Source: Aliidiomarina minuta (lineage in GTDB: Bacteria; Pseudomonadota; Gammaproteobacteria; Enterobacterales; Alteromonadaceae). Taken from it: 64,000 nucleotides of DNA. A program made the position numbers and the translations under genes. The notes under the pieces were generated by a model that made no database searches, was not told where the DNA came from, and saw only the letters and a program-made list of their open reading frames with translations. This document shows, piece by piece, positions 27,684 through 35,914 of the stretch; position 1 is the first letter of the stretch, and each line of letters starts with the position of its first letter. Location of the stretch: the NCBI RefSeq assembly GCF_003987145.1, contig NZ_PIPL01000001.1, forward strand, positions 62,001 through 126,000, in the 5' to 3' direction.

Positions 27684-28031
27684 TTATTCTGTCAGGGGCA
27701 CGTCAAACTGTTCATGTTTGTCGAAGTCACCAGAGATACCTGTGAGTAAATCATTGTCGAATTGGACGGATAATTCACGGGTAACTATGTCACCCCGGCC
27801 TGGCTTAAGGCGGTACATATAAATCCAGGTATCGTCGCGGAAGCTGTCTTGCAGAACCGGACTGCCCAACACAAACTGAACCTGCTCACGAGTCATACCG
27901 ACGCGCAGGTTGTCGACGTCGCGTTGCTCAATAAAGTTACCCTGTGGAATATTTATTTTATATACCCAGGGGTCAATTACTGCACAGGCAGAGATACCTA
28001 AAATAATAATACTTAAAATAACTGCTTTCAT
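27684..28031 (-). CDS. bamE: BamE (SmpA/OmlA), outer-membrane assembly lipoprotein
   Basis: BamE is a small lipoprotein of the BAM complex, which inserts beta-barrel proteins in the outer membrane. The 115 residues have a signal peptide with lipobox ISAC (Cys16) and the SmpA/OmlA domain: QGNFIEQRDVDNLRVGMTREQV, LGSPVLQDSF and DDTWIYMYR. It starts at an ATG and lies downstream of recN on the same strand, as in other gammaproteobacteria where bamE and recN are neighbours. Confidence 0.95.
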   Translation of the reverse strand: MKAVILSIIILGISACAVIDPWVYKINIPQGNFIEQRDVDNLRVGMTREQVQFVLGSPVLQDSFRDDTWIYMYRLKPGRGDIVTRELSVQFDNDLLTGISGDFDKHEQFDVPLTE

Positions 28032-28163
28032 GTTTTACCACTTCATTAGACGCTTATAAGGATGATAACGAAAGCGAAAGAGCATTACTACCGCACTTCG
28101 AAGATATGTCCATACACCCGCTGATTGACTACTCGCAGTCTTAAAAGTTCTCGATCAATTACA

Positions 28164-29825
28164 TTAACTGGCCAATAATTCCTGTGCGTTCGCCATCGCC
28201 TTCTCAGAAATCTGGTCTCCGCCTAGCAGGCGCGCTAGTTCAATGACCCGTTCGTCGCCCTGAACAGCGAGCATAGTGGTCTCTGTAGAGTCTTTAGAGT
28301 GAATTTTCTGTACACACATTTGCTGGTTTGCTTTTGCGGCTACCTGAGGTAAATGCGTTACGCAAATAACCTGGGTAGATTGACCTAAAGTACGTAATAA
28401 ATTACCCACGGTCGCAGCAGTAGGACCACTGACTCCGACATCAACTTCGTCGAACATGAGGGTAGGTGTGCTTGACTGGTTCGCGGTAATTACCTGGATG
28501 GCGAGACTGATACGCGATAACTCACCTCCAGAGGCTACTTTATTTAGTGGCTGCAACGGCTGGCCAGGGTTGGTGCTGACCAGAAAGTTAATCTGTTCCA
28601 TGCCCAATGCGCTGGCATGTTTGTTATCAGTATTCAGTTCCACTTTAAATTGCGCCGCTTTCATATTCAGGCCGTGCATGCTCTGACTGATACGTTTACC
28701 CAGGTCAGTTGCCGCTTTTTGCCGACTACGGGTTAGTTTTTCTGCAGTGTTCTGGAAAGCATGGGCTGCCTGTTCCAGCTCTTTATCTAAACTTTCAGCA
28801 CGGGCGTTGCTATCGCTTATCTGTTGTAACTCCTGCTCCAGACTGGCTTGTAATTCTGGTAATTGTTGCGGTGCAATCTGATGTTTTTTCGCCAGTTGCA
28901 TCGCTGTGGTCATGCGCCGTTCCAGCTCAGCCAGTTCTTCCGGATCAATATCAATAGCATCCTGATAATGGCGTAATTCACGCACGGCTTCTTCAACCTG
29001 CACACCGGCTTCGCTCAGCAGATTAACAATAGGCTCAAGTTGACTATCCACTGACTGCTGTTGGGCCAGTCGCTCGATAACAGTTTGCAGCAAGGAAAAA
29101 GCGTTGTTATGTTCGCCATCGTACAAAGAACTTAAGCTGAATGCGGCTTCATCACGCAAGGTACTGGCATGGGCCAGGCGACGATGATCGCTCTCTATTT
29201 GAGTAAATTCATCGGGTTGTAGTGCAAACTCTTGCAGTTCTCCAACCTGGTAGTTGAGTAACTGGCGACGTGACTGCAACTGTTCACGCTGTTCGTTTAG
29301 TTGCTTCTGTTCACGGCGCAGCAGCTGCCACTGTTGCCATTTGTCGCGGGTATCCTGAAGTAACTCATGATGCTGTGCATAACCATCAACTAACTTTAAC
29401 TGGTGGTCATTGTGAGTAAGTAACTGGTGTTCGTGCTGACCATGAATGTTAACCAGTAGCTGGCCAAGAGCTTTGAGCAAATTCATCGGCACAGGCGCAC
29501 CATTGATGTAGCCTTTGGAGCGTCCTTCTGCTGTGAGTGTCCGGCGCAGGATGCAGTCTTCATCGACGTCCAGCTCATGTTCGGTGAGCCAGCGTATAGC
29601 GGTCGTATTCGCATGAATATCAAAAACGGCTGTAATCTCAGCTTTATCGGCACCGGGACGAACCATTGCCGCTTCAGCTCTTGCGCCCAGACACAGACCT
29701 AAAGCATCCAGCGCTATTGATTTACCGGCACCGGTTTCACCGGTAATAGCTGTCATTCCTGCTTTTAATTCGATATTCAGATCTTTAACAATAGCGAACT
29801 GGCGAACATGAAGTTGCGTTAACAT
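28164..29825 (-). CDS. recN: RecN, SMC-like DNA repair ATPase
   Basis: RecN is an SMC-related protein that works with RecA in double-strand break repair. The 553 residues (553 in E. coli) have Walker A GETGAGKS (29-36), long coiled-coil arms in the middle, the ABC signature ASGGELSRI (about 430-438) and Walker B MFDEVDVGVSG (about 455-465). The ATG is 15 bases from a strong LexA box, so it should be SOS-induced. Confidence 0.96.
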   Translation of the reverse strand: MLTQLHVRQFAIVKDLNIELKAGMTAITGETGAGKSIALDALGLCLGARAEAAMVRPGADKAEITAVFDIHANTTAIRWLTEHELDVDEDCILRRTLTAEGRSKGYINGAPVPMNLLKALGQLLVNIHGQHEHQLLTHNDHQLKLVDGYAQHHELLQDTRDKWQQWQLLRREQKQLNEQREQLQSRRQLLNYQVGELQEFALQPDEFTQIESDHRRLAHASTLRDEAAFSLSSLYDGEHNNAFSLLQTVIERLAQQQSVDSQLEPIVNLLSEAGVQVEEAVRELRHYQDAIDIDPEELAELERRMTTAMQLAKKHQIAPQQLPELQASLEQELQQISDSNARAESLDKELEQAAHAFQNTAEKLTRSRQKAATDLGKRISQSMHGLNMKAAQFKVELNTDNKHASALGMEQINFLVSTNPGQPLQPLNKVASGGELSRISLAIQVITANQSSTPTLMFDEVDVGVSGPTAATVGNLLRTLGQSTQVICVTHLPQVAAKANQQMCVQKIHSKDSTETTMLAVQGDERVIELARLLGGDQISEKAMANAQELLAS

Positions 29826-29839
29826 AGCAAAGACTCCGT

Positions 29840-29859
29840 TACTGAGTATTTATACAGTA
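29840..29859. promoter_or_regulatory. LexA (SOS) box upstream of recN
   Basis: A 20-base site reads TACTGAGTATTTATACAGTA, a CTG-N10-CAG core with the full TA flanks of the LexA consensus. It lies 15 bases upstream of the recN ATG. Confidence 0.85.
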
Positions 29860-29870
29860 ACTATATACAG
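29855..29870. promoter_or_regulatory. Second, weaker LexA-like site upstream of recN
   Basis: CAGTAACTATATACAG overlaps the end of the first box and differs from the LexA consensus at three positions. A third TATACAGT half-site follows at 29875-29882, so three TATACAGT elements stand in tandem. Confidence 0.45.
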
Positions 29871-29919
29871 TGTTTATACAGTAGTGCAACTTTTTTTAAG
29901 GTAGTTAGCAAATTACTTA

Positions 29920-30813
29920 TTAAAACAGGCGGCTTCCCCATTTTAGTTTGTTGCGCAATACGTGGTAATAGTTGTAATTCTGTGGATGTATCAGGCGTAA
30001 CTGGCGCGGGTGTTTTTGAATCAGAATATCGTCACCGGGAGCCACAGCCAGAGTGACATGACCATCGCAGCTGATGTGCAGTGGGTCATTATTGGAAGCA
30101 ATGCGGATTCGGATAGAACTATTACCATCGACAACAATTGGACGGCTGCTCAGGGTATGGGGAAACATAGGTACCAGCGTCATAGCATCCATATGCGGAT
30201 TCAGAATAGGACCGCCTGCTGAAAGAGAGTATGCTGTGGACCCCGTTGGGGTGGCAATAATCAAGCCGTCAGAACGCTGGCTGAACATAAACTCTTCGTC
30301 TACGTACACCTCGAATTCGATCATATGAGCGACTTTATCTGAATGCAGCACGACTTCATTAATTGCATTATTGCGACTGGTTTCTTTACCGTTTCTGGCC
30401 ACGGAAGCGGATAACAGATAACGAAACTCGGTTTTGTAGTGACCTTCAATAACTTCCAGTAGTGGCCCTACCGCATCATCAGGGTCCAGATCGGTCAGAA
30501 ATCCAAGATTGCCACGGTTAACTCCGATTACCCCTACCTCGTAGCGGCTCAGAATACGTGCGGCTCCGAGCATATTGCCGTCGCCTCCCACTACGACAGC
30601 CAAATCGGCCTGCTCACCAATTTCCTCAATGGTGCACACTATGGCATCTTCGGGCGTATTGAGTTGCAGGTAACTGTTTTTTTCAAGTAGTAGGCGATGA
30701 CCTGAACCACTGAGTGCCTGGTAAAGTTTTAGCAAGGTATGCTGGGCTTCTGGCATATCCGGCTTACCCAGCAGGGCAATGCGCTGAAAAGGAGTTGAAG
30801 TTGCGGTTGTCAT
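29920..30813 (-). CDS. nadK: NAD kinase
   Basis: NadK phosphorylates NAD to NADP. The 297 residues contain the GGDGNMLGAAR motif (about 73-83), the NE/D region (AINEVVLHSD) and the GSTAYSLSAGGP motif near 185-196. A TTG one codon upstream is also in frame, but ATG 30813 is the natural start; the SD is weak. It is divergent from grpE and shares no overlap with recN. Confidence 0.95.
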   Translation of the reverse strand: MTTATSTPFQRIALLGKPDMPEAQHTLLKLYQALSGSGHRLLLEKNSYLQLNTPEDAIVCTIEEIGEQADLAVVVGGDGNMLGAARILSRYEVGVIGVNRGNLGFLTDLDPDDAVGPLLEVIEGHYKTEFRYLLSASVARNGKETSRNNAINEVVLHSDKVAHMIEFEVYVDEEFMFSQRSDGLIIATPTGSTAYSLSAGGPILNPHMDAMTLVPMFPHTLSSRPIVVDGNSSIRIRIASNNDPLHISCDGHVTLAVAPGDDILIQKHPRQLRLIHPQNYNYYHVLRNKLKWGSRLF

Positions 30814-30898
30814 CAAAGTTCCAGTTGTAAGTTTGACTTTAAGCTACGTTTTTTAGTCGGCTAAATCAATACTGCGTTAAATCAGTTTGTAATTTGCG

Positions 30899-30926
30899 CT
30901 TGAATAGCTACGAAGCGCCCCCATTA
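30899..30926 (+). promoter_or_regulatory. Sigma-32 promoter of grpE
   Basis: CTTGAAT (30899-30905), 13 bases, then CCCCATTA (30919-30926) against CTTGAAA-N13-15-CCCCATnT: 6/7 and 7/8. It lies 46 bases before the grpE ATG. Confidence 0.85.
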
Positions 30927-30971
30927 TCACCTCATGCATTTAATGAATAACCTTAGTTGAGGGAGTCAGAC

Positions 30972-31577
30972 ATGACTAAGCCAGGTAATCCTGAACAATC
31001 CGAGAAGCAGTCTTCTGCAGAAGAACAGGAACTGCAACAGGACAATAGTGAAGAAAATGAGCAGGGGCGTTCTGACCAGCGGATAGCTGAGCTGGAAGCG
31101 GCTTTGTTGAGCGTGAAAGCAGAAGCTGAAGAACGCAAAGATGCTGCGTTGCGAGCCGCTGCGGAATCTGAGAACGTGCGGCGCCGGGCGGCTCTTGATG
31201 TAGAAAAAGCGCGTAATTTTGCGCTTGAGAAATTTGCCGCAGAGTTATTGCCAGTAGTCGATAACCTGGAGCGGGCTTTGCAGGCTATTGATCAGGAAGA
31301 TGATAGCACTAAGAACGTAGTGGAAGGCATTGAGATGACTCACAAGAGCTTTCTCAGCACCTTACAGAAGTTCGGTGTAGAAGAGGTAAACCCACAGGAT
31401 CAGCCATTTAATCCGGAACATCATGAAGCGATGGGTATGCAGGAAAACGCTGATGTGCCAGCAAATACCGTTATCGCGGTGATGCAAAAAGGCTACCTGT
31501 TAAATGGTCGCTTATTACGTCCAGCGATGGTGATGGTATCTCGCGAAGCAACCGGTGGTGTTGATACCACTGCTTAA
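30972..31577 (+). CDS. grpE: GrpE, nucleotide exchange factor for DnaK
   Basis: GrpE releases ADP from DnaK. The 201 residues show an acidic disordered start, a long coiled coil (about 40-105, RIAELEAALLSVKAEAEERKDAAL) and the C-terminal beta-wing (FNPEHHEAMGMQ, VIAVMQKGYLLNGRLLRPAMV). A TTG 15 bases upstream is in frame, but GGGAG is correctly spaced for ATG 30972. It is the first gene of the grpE-dnaK-dnaJ cluster. Confidence 0.97.
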   Translation: MTKPGNPEQSEKQSSAEEQELQQDNSEENEQGRSDQRIAELEAALLSVKAEAEERKDAALRAAAESENVRRRAALDVEKARNFALEKFAAELLPVVDNLERALQAIDQEDDSTKNVVEGIEMTHKSFLSTLQKFGVEEVNPQDQPFNPEHHEAMGMQENADVPANTVIAVMQKGYLLNGRLLRPAMVMVSREATGGVDTTA

Positions 31578-31588
31578 TGTCCCCATAT
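31560..31588 (+). promoter_or_regulatory. Sigma-32 promoter 1 of dnaK
   Basis: GTTGATA (31560-31566), 14 bases, then a perfect CCCCATAT (31581-31588). It straddles the grpE stop codon. Confidence 0.65.
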
Positions 31589-31623
31589 AGCGGACAAGTC
31601 AGAAAAAAGCCCTTGCTAAGGGT

Positions 31624-31652
31624 ATTGAAATTAATCACAGGCATCCCCAGAT
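31624..31652 (+). promoter_or_regulatory. Sigma-32 promoter 2 of dnaK
   Basis: ATTGAAA (31624-31630), 14 bases, then CCCCAGAT (31645-31652): 6/7 and 7/8 to the heat-shock consensus, 45 bases before the dnaK ATG. Confidence 0.7.
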
Positions 31653-31696
31653 AAGGGATATCCCAGAAACAAATTAAAGAAGTGTTGGAGAGAATT

Positions 31697-33628
31697 ATGG
31701 GTAGAATTATTGGAATTGATTTAGGTACTACCAACTCGTGTGTGGCGGTATTGGATGGTGACAAACCTCGCGTTATTGAAAATGCTGAAGGCGATCGTAC
31801 TACACCGTCAATTGTGGCATTCACCAATGAAGGTGAAACTTTAGTAGGCGCGCCAGCAAAACGCCAGGCCGTGACGAACCCGCAGAATACAGTGTATGCG
31901 ATCAAGCGACTGATTGGCCGTCGTTTTCAGGACGAAGAAGTGCAGCGCGATATCGGTATTATGCCGTTCGGCATTGTTAAAGCTGACAATGGCGATGCCT
32001 GGGTAGAAGTTAAGGGTGAGCAAAAAGCGCCACCGCAGATTTCTGCTGAAATCCTCAAAAAGATGAAGAAAACTGCCGAAGATTACCTGGGTGAAGAAGT
32101 AACGGAAGCTGTGATCACAGTACCCGCTTACTTTAACGATGCTCAGCGTCAGGCAACTAAAGATGCTGGCCGTATTGCAGGCCTCGACGTTAAACGTATT
32201 ATTAACGAGCCTACCGCAGCGGCACTGGCTTATGGCATGGACCGCAAGCGCGGTGACAATGTCATTGCTGTGTATGACTTAGGTGGCGGTACTTTTGATA
32301 TCTCCATCATCGAAATAGATGAAGTTGAAGGCGAGCATACCTTTGAAGTACTGGCGACCAATGGTGATACCCACTTAGGTGGTGAGGATTTTGATAACAA
32401 GGTTATCAATTATCTGGTTGAACAGTTTAATAAAGACCAGGGCATTGACCTGCGTAAAGATCCATTGGCCATGCAGCGTCTGAAAGAAGCCGGTGAAAAA
32501 GCAAAAATCGAGCTTTCTTCTGCTCAGCAAACTGAAGTGAACCTGCCTTATATTACGGCAGATTCCAGCGGTCCTAAGCATTTAGCTATTAAACTGACTC
32601 GCTCTAAGCTGGAGTCTCTGGTTGAAGAGTTGATCCAGAAAACGCTTGAGCCGTTAAAAAGTGCTTTAGCAGATGCTGACCTTAAAGTGGGTGATATCAA
32701 CGACATCATTCTGGTGGGTGGTCAGACTCGTATGCCTAAAGTGCAGTCGGTAGTGACTGACTTCTTTGGCAAAGAGCCACGTAAGGATGTTAACCCTGAT
32801 GAAGCAGTAGCTGTAGGTGCAGCGGTTCAGGCTGGTGTATTGCAGGGCGATGTTAAAGACGTATTGCTGCTGGACGTATGTCCGCTGTCGCTGGGTATTG
32901 AAACCATGGGCGGTGTGATGACTCCGCTGATTGAGAAAAATACCACGATTCCGACGAAGCAGTCACAGACCTTCTCGACGGCAGAAGACAACCAGTCAGC
33001 GGTTACTATTCATGTGTTACAGGGTGAACGTAAGCGTTCAGCGGATAACAAATCGCTGGGACAATTCAACCTGGAAGGCATTCGTAGTGCCGCACGAGGT
33101 ACTCCGCAGATCGAAGTCACCTTTGATATTGATGCGGATGGTATTCTGAATGTGTCAGCGAAAGATAAAGACACAGGTAAAGAACAGAAAATTACCATTA
33201 AAGCTTCGTCTGGTCTGAGCGATGATGAAGTCGATCAAATGGTGCGTGATGCTGAAGCCCATGCTGAAGAAGACAAGAAGTTTGAAGAAATGGTGCAGAC
33301 ACGTAACCAGGCTGACGGTTTAGTACATGCGACCCGTAAACAAATGGAAGAAGCTGGCGATGCCTTGACTGAAGACGATAAAGCGCCGATTGAAACTGCT
33401 ATCTCTGAGCTTGAAAGTGCTATTAAAGATGGCGACAAAGAGCAGATTGAGAGCAAACAGCAGGCCTTAATTGAAGCTTCCGCTAAGTTAATGGAAATTG
33501 CTCAGCAGAAAGCGCAGGAGCAAGGCGGTGAAACTGGTGCTGACCCGGAAGCGGCAAACAACGCTGCGGATGATGTAGTTGACGCAGAGTTCGAAGAAGT
33601 TAAAGACGAAGATGACAACAAAAAGTAA
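31697..33628 (+). CDS. dnaK: DnaK, Hsp70 chaperone
   Basis: DnaK is the main Hsp70, with GrpE and DnaJ as partners. From ATG 31697 it has 643 residues (638 in E. coli). Motifs: GIDLGTTNSCVAV (N-terminal ATP phosphate loop), the EPTAAALAYG linker of the ATPase, AVYDLGGGTFD, ILVGGQTRMP, the interdomain linker VLLLDV (about 390), then the substrate-binding domain and lid ending in an acidic EFEEVKD tail. A GTG at 31682 is in frame, but GGAG seven bases before the ATG decides the start. Two sigma-32-like promoters precede it. Confidence 0.98.
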   Translation: MGRIIGIDLGTTNSCVAVLDGDKPRVIENAEGDRTTPSIVAFTNEGETLVGAPAKRQAVTNPQNTVYAIKRLIGRRFQDEEVQRDIGIMPFGIVKADNGDAWVEVKGEQKAPPQISAEILKKMKKTAEDYLGEEVTEAVITVPAYFNDAQRQATKDAGRIAGLDVKRIINEPTAAALAYGMDRKRGDNVIAVYDLGGGTFDISIIEIDEVEGEHTFEVLATNGDTHLGGEDFDNKVINYLVEQFNKDQGIDLRKDPLAMQRLKEAGEKAKIELSSAQQTEVNLPYITADSSGPKHLAIKLTRSKLESLVEELIQKTLEPLKSALADADLKVGDINDIILVGGQTRMPKVQSVVTDFFGKEPRKDVNPDEAVAVGAAVQAGVLQGDVKDVLLLDVCPLSLGIETMGGVMTPLIEKNTTIPTKQSQTFSTAEDNQSAVTIHVLQGERKRSADNKSLGQFNLEGIRSAARGTPQIEVTFDIDADGILNVSAKDKDTGKEQKITIKASSGLSDDEVDQMVRDAEAHAEEDKKFEEMVQTRNQADGLVHATRKQMEEAGDALTEDDKAPIETAISELESAIKDGDKEQIESKQQALIEASAKLMEIAQQKAQEQGGETGADPEAANNAADDVVDAEFEEVKDEDDNKK

Positions 33629-33651
33629 GTTGTTATAAGCAACTTCTGATG

Positions 33652-33684
33652 ACACGGGCGTTAGCGTAATAGCTACGCCCGTGT
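33652..33684 (+). terminator. Intercistronic hairpin between dnaK and dnaJ
   Basis: A perfect 10-bp stem ACACGGGCGT / ACGCCCGTGT with a 13-base loop is followed by a poor T-tract (GTTTGT). It probably attenuates dnaJ or protects the dnaK mRNA end. Confidence 0.5.
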
Positions 33685-33707
33685 GTTTGTAAACAGCAAG
33701 GTGATTT

Positions 33708-34859
33708 ATGGCAAAACCGGATTATTATGAAGCCCTGGGCGTCGCAAAAGACGCTGACGAGCGGGAGATAAAAAAAGCCTACAAACGTATGGCGATGAAA
33801 TTTCACCCGGATCGCACCAAAGGTGATAAGGACCTGGAGGCTAAATTCAAGGATGTGAAAGAAGCCTATGAAGTACTGAGCAACCCGGGTAAACGCCAGG
33901 CGTATGATCAGTATGGCCACGCAGCCTTTGATCAGTCACGTGGTGGTTTTGGTGGTGCAGGCGGTGGCGCCGGTGGTGCTGATTTCTCAGACATATTTGG
34001 TGATGTATTTGGTGATATTTTTGGCGGTGGTCGCCGGGGCGGTCCGCAAAGTCGCGGTCAACGCGGTGCTGATCTTCGCTACAATCTGGATATGTCACTG
34101 GAAGAAGCCGTCCGCGGTAAAACAGTGGATCTGGAAATACCAACCTTAGCTGAGTGCGGTGATTGTGGTGGTAGTGGCGCTGAAAAAGGCTCTAAAGCTG
34201 AAACCTGTGACTATTGTCATGGCGCTGGTCAGATTCAGATGCGTCAGGGCTTTTTTGCCGTGCAGCAGGCCTGTCCAAAATGTGGCGGTAGCGGTAAAAT
34301 CATTAAAAACCCATGTAAAAGCTGCCATGGCGCAGGTCGCGTAGAGAAAACTAAAACTCTGAATGTGAAAATTCCTGCGGGTGTTGATACCGGTGATCGT
34401 ATTCGTCTTTCCGGCGAAGGCGAGGCAGGAGAGCACGGGGCGCCGTCCGGAGATCTTTATGTTCAGGTAAATGTACGTGAACACAGTATTTTCAAACGTG
34501 ACGGTAGTAACCTGCATTGTGAAGTACCGATTAGCTTTACCCATGCTGCATTAGGTGGCGAGGTTGAAGTGCCTACGTTAGACGGTAAAGTGAAATTGAA
34601 GATACCGACTGAGACACAAACTGGACGTTCATTCCGGCTGCGAGGAAAAGGTGTTACTTCAGTACGTAACGGGGTTACTGGCGATCTGATTTGCAAAGCG
34701 GTGGTAGAAACACCAGTCAACCTTTCTGATGCTCAGAAAGCTCTGCTAAGAGAGCTTGATGATTCGATGGGTAAAGGCGATGAAGCGGCTCGTTACCGGC
34801 CTAAAGAGCGCGGTTTTTTTGATGGTGTTAAAAAATTCTTTGATGATTTGACCCGTTAA
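33708..34859 (+). CDS. dnaJ: DnaJ, Hsp40 co-chaperone
   Basis: DnaJ stimulates DnaK ATPase and delivers substrates. The 383 residues have the J-domain with HPD (FHPDRT, about 33-37), a Gly/Phe-rich linker (about 76-118), and four zinc-finger repeats (CGDCGGSG, CDYCHGAG, CPKCGGSG, CKSCHGAG). Two beta-barrel substrate domains and a C-terminal dimerisation region follow. It starts at an ATG with AAGG upstream. Confidence 0.98.
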   Translation: MAKPDYYEALGVAKDADEREIKKAYKRMAMKFHPDRTKGDKDLEAKFKDVKEAYEVLSNPGKRQAYDQYGHAAFDQSRGGFGGAGGGAGGADFSDIFGDVFGDIFGGGRRGGPQSRGQRGADLRYNLDMSLEEAVRGKTVDLEIPTLAECGDCGGSGAEKGSKAETCDYCHGAGQIQMRQGFFAVQQACPKCGGSGKIIKNPCKSCHGAGRVEKTKTLNVKIPAGVDTGDRIRLSGEGEAGEHGAPSGDLYVQVNVREHSIFKRDGSNLHCEVPISFTHAALGGEVEVPTLDGKVKLKIPTETQTGRSFRLRGKGVTSVRNGVTGDLICKAVVETPVNLSDAQKALLRELDDSMGKGDEAARYRPKERGFFDGVKKFFDDLTR

Positions 34860-34882
34860 TTGCGATTCTCGTTAAAGTGATG

Positions 34883-34915
34883 AAAAAAGGAGTGCTTTGA
34901 TAGCGCTCCTTTTTT
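34883..34915 (+). terminator. Intrinsic terminator after dnaJ
   Basis: A 14-bp stem (AAAAAAGGAGTGCT / AGCGCTCCTTTTTT, one G-T pair) with a 5-base loop, ending in T6. Confidence 0.9.
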
Positions 34916-34940
34916 ACTTTCAGCTACATTAGAATATACT
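34913..34940 (+). promoter_or_regulatory. Candidate sigma-70 promoter of the M48 gene
   Basis: TTTACT (34913-34918), 16 bases, then TATACT (34935-34940); it starts inside the T-run of the dnaJ terminator. Confidence 0.4.
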
Positions 34941-34974
34941 CAGATAACGTATTCATAGTTTACTTAAGGTGTAT

Positions 34975-35820
34975 ATGAAATTAGTCACGAAAAAGCTAGC
35001 GCTTACGCTAGTGAGCCTGTGTGTCCTGGCTGCCTGTTCTACTTCCCCGACGGGGCGTTCGCAGCTGACTCTGCTTCCTTCTTCGCAGCTCAACTCAATG
35101 GGCGCTGACTCTTTTCAGCAAATTAAGCAACAGGAACAGGTTTCTGACGATCCAGCGGCCAACGCTTATGTGCAATGCCTGACCGATGCCATTGTAGAAG
35201 TTTTACCCGAAAAGTATGCAGACCAAAGTTGGGAAGTCGTAGTTTTTGAATCTGAAATGGTCAATGCTTTTGCTCTACCCGGTGGTTATCTCGGTGTTTA
35301 CACAGGTATGATTCGCCTCGCTGAAAACCAACACCAGTTGGCAGCAGTGATGGGTCATGAAGTGGGTCATGTAATGGCTGAACATAGTTCCGAACGTTTA
35401 TCCGGAAATCTGTTGGTTGGCGGACTACTCATGGGTGCCGATTTTGCGCTTTCTGACCGCCCAACTTCGCAGCGCGCTCTTATTATGGCTGGGCTGGGGT
35501 TAGGTGCTCAGGTAGGTTATATGCTTCCTTACAGCAGAGCTCATGAGTCTGAGGCTGATGAGATAGGTCTGGATTTGATGGCTAAGGCGGGTTTTGACCC
35601 TGAAGAAGCGCCTAAGTTATGGGAACGAATGCAAGAGATGTCAGACGGTGGGGGTCCCCCTGAGTTGCTTTCGACGCATCCGTCACCATCTACCCGTATC
35701 CGAGCTTTGAGTCGTCAGGTTCCGGATGTTATGGGTGATTATGAGGCGCGTCTTGCACAGGGGCCAGCTCCTCAATGCGAGCGTCCTGCCTGGGCTGACG
35801 AGCCGGTCGAAGAGGGCTAA
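34975..35820 (+). CDS. M48-family metallopeptidase lipoprotein (LoiP/YcaL-like)
   Basis: A 281-residue zinc peptidase anchored by a lipid. The signal peptide ends in lipobox LAAC (Cys about 21). The zinc motif is HEVGH (GHEVGHVMAEH, about 128-138), and the third ligand Glu is in ESEADEIG (about 198-205). Similar E. coli proteins, LoiP and YcaL, act in outer-membrane protein quality control; that role is by analogy. An upstream GTG (34969) is in frame, but AAGG is better placed for ATG 34975. It is flanked by terminators, so monocistronic. Confidence 0.88.
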   Translation: MKLVTKKLALTLVSLCVLAACSTSPTGRSQLTLLPSSQLNSMGADSFQQIKQQEQVSDDPAANAYVQCLTDAIVEVLPEKYADQSWEVVVFESEMVNAFALPGGYLGVYTGMIRLAENQHQLAAVMGHEVGHVMAEHSSERLSGNLLVGGLLMGADFALSDRPTSQRALIMAGLGLGAQVGYMLPYSRAHESEADEIGLDLMAKAGFDPEEAPKLWERMQEMSDGGGPPELLSTHPSPSTRIRALSRQVPDVMGDYEARLAQGPAPQCERPAWADEPVEEG

Positions 35821-35859
35821 ACAAAAGGCTATAAGTCAGAACAAAACGTGCTTGTTGGT

Positions 35860-35895
35860 AAGCCGTTACCTGAATTAAGGTGACGGCTTTCTTGT
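35860..35895 (+). terminator. Intrinsic terminator after the M48 gene
   Basis: A 12-bp stem AAGCCGTTACCT / AGGTGACGGCTT (one G-T pair) followed by TTCTTGT. Confidence 0.75.
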
Positions 35896-35914
35896 ATTAG
35901 CCGGGTGCGTTCAG

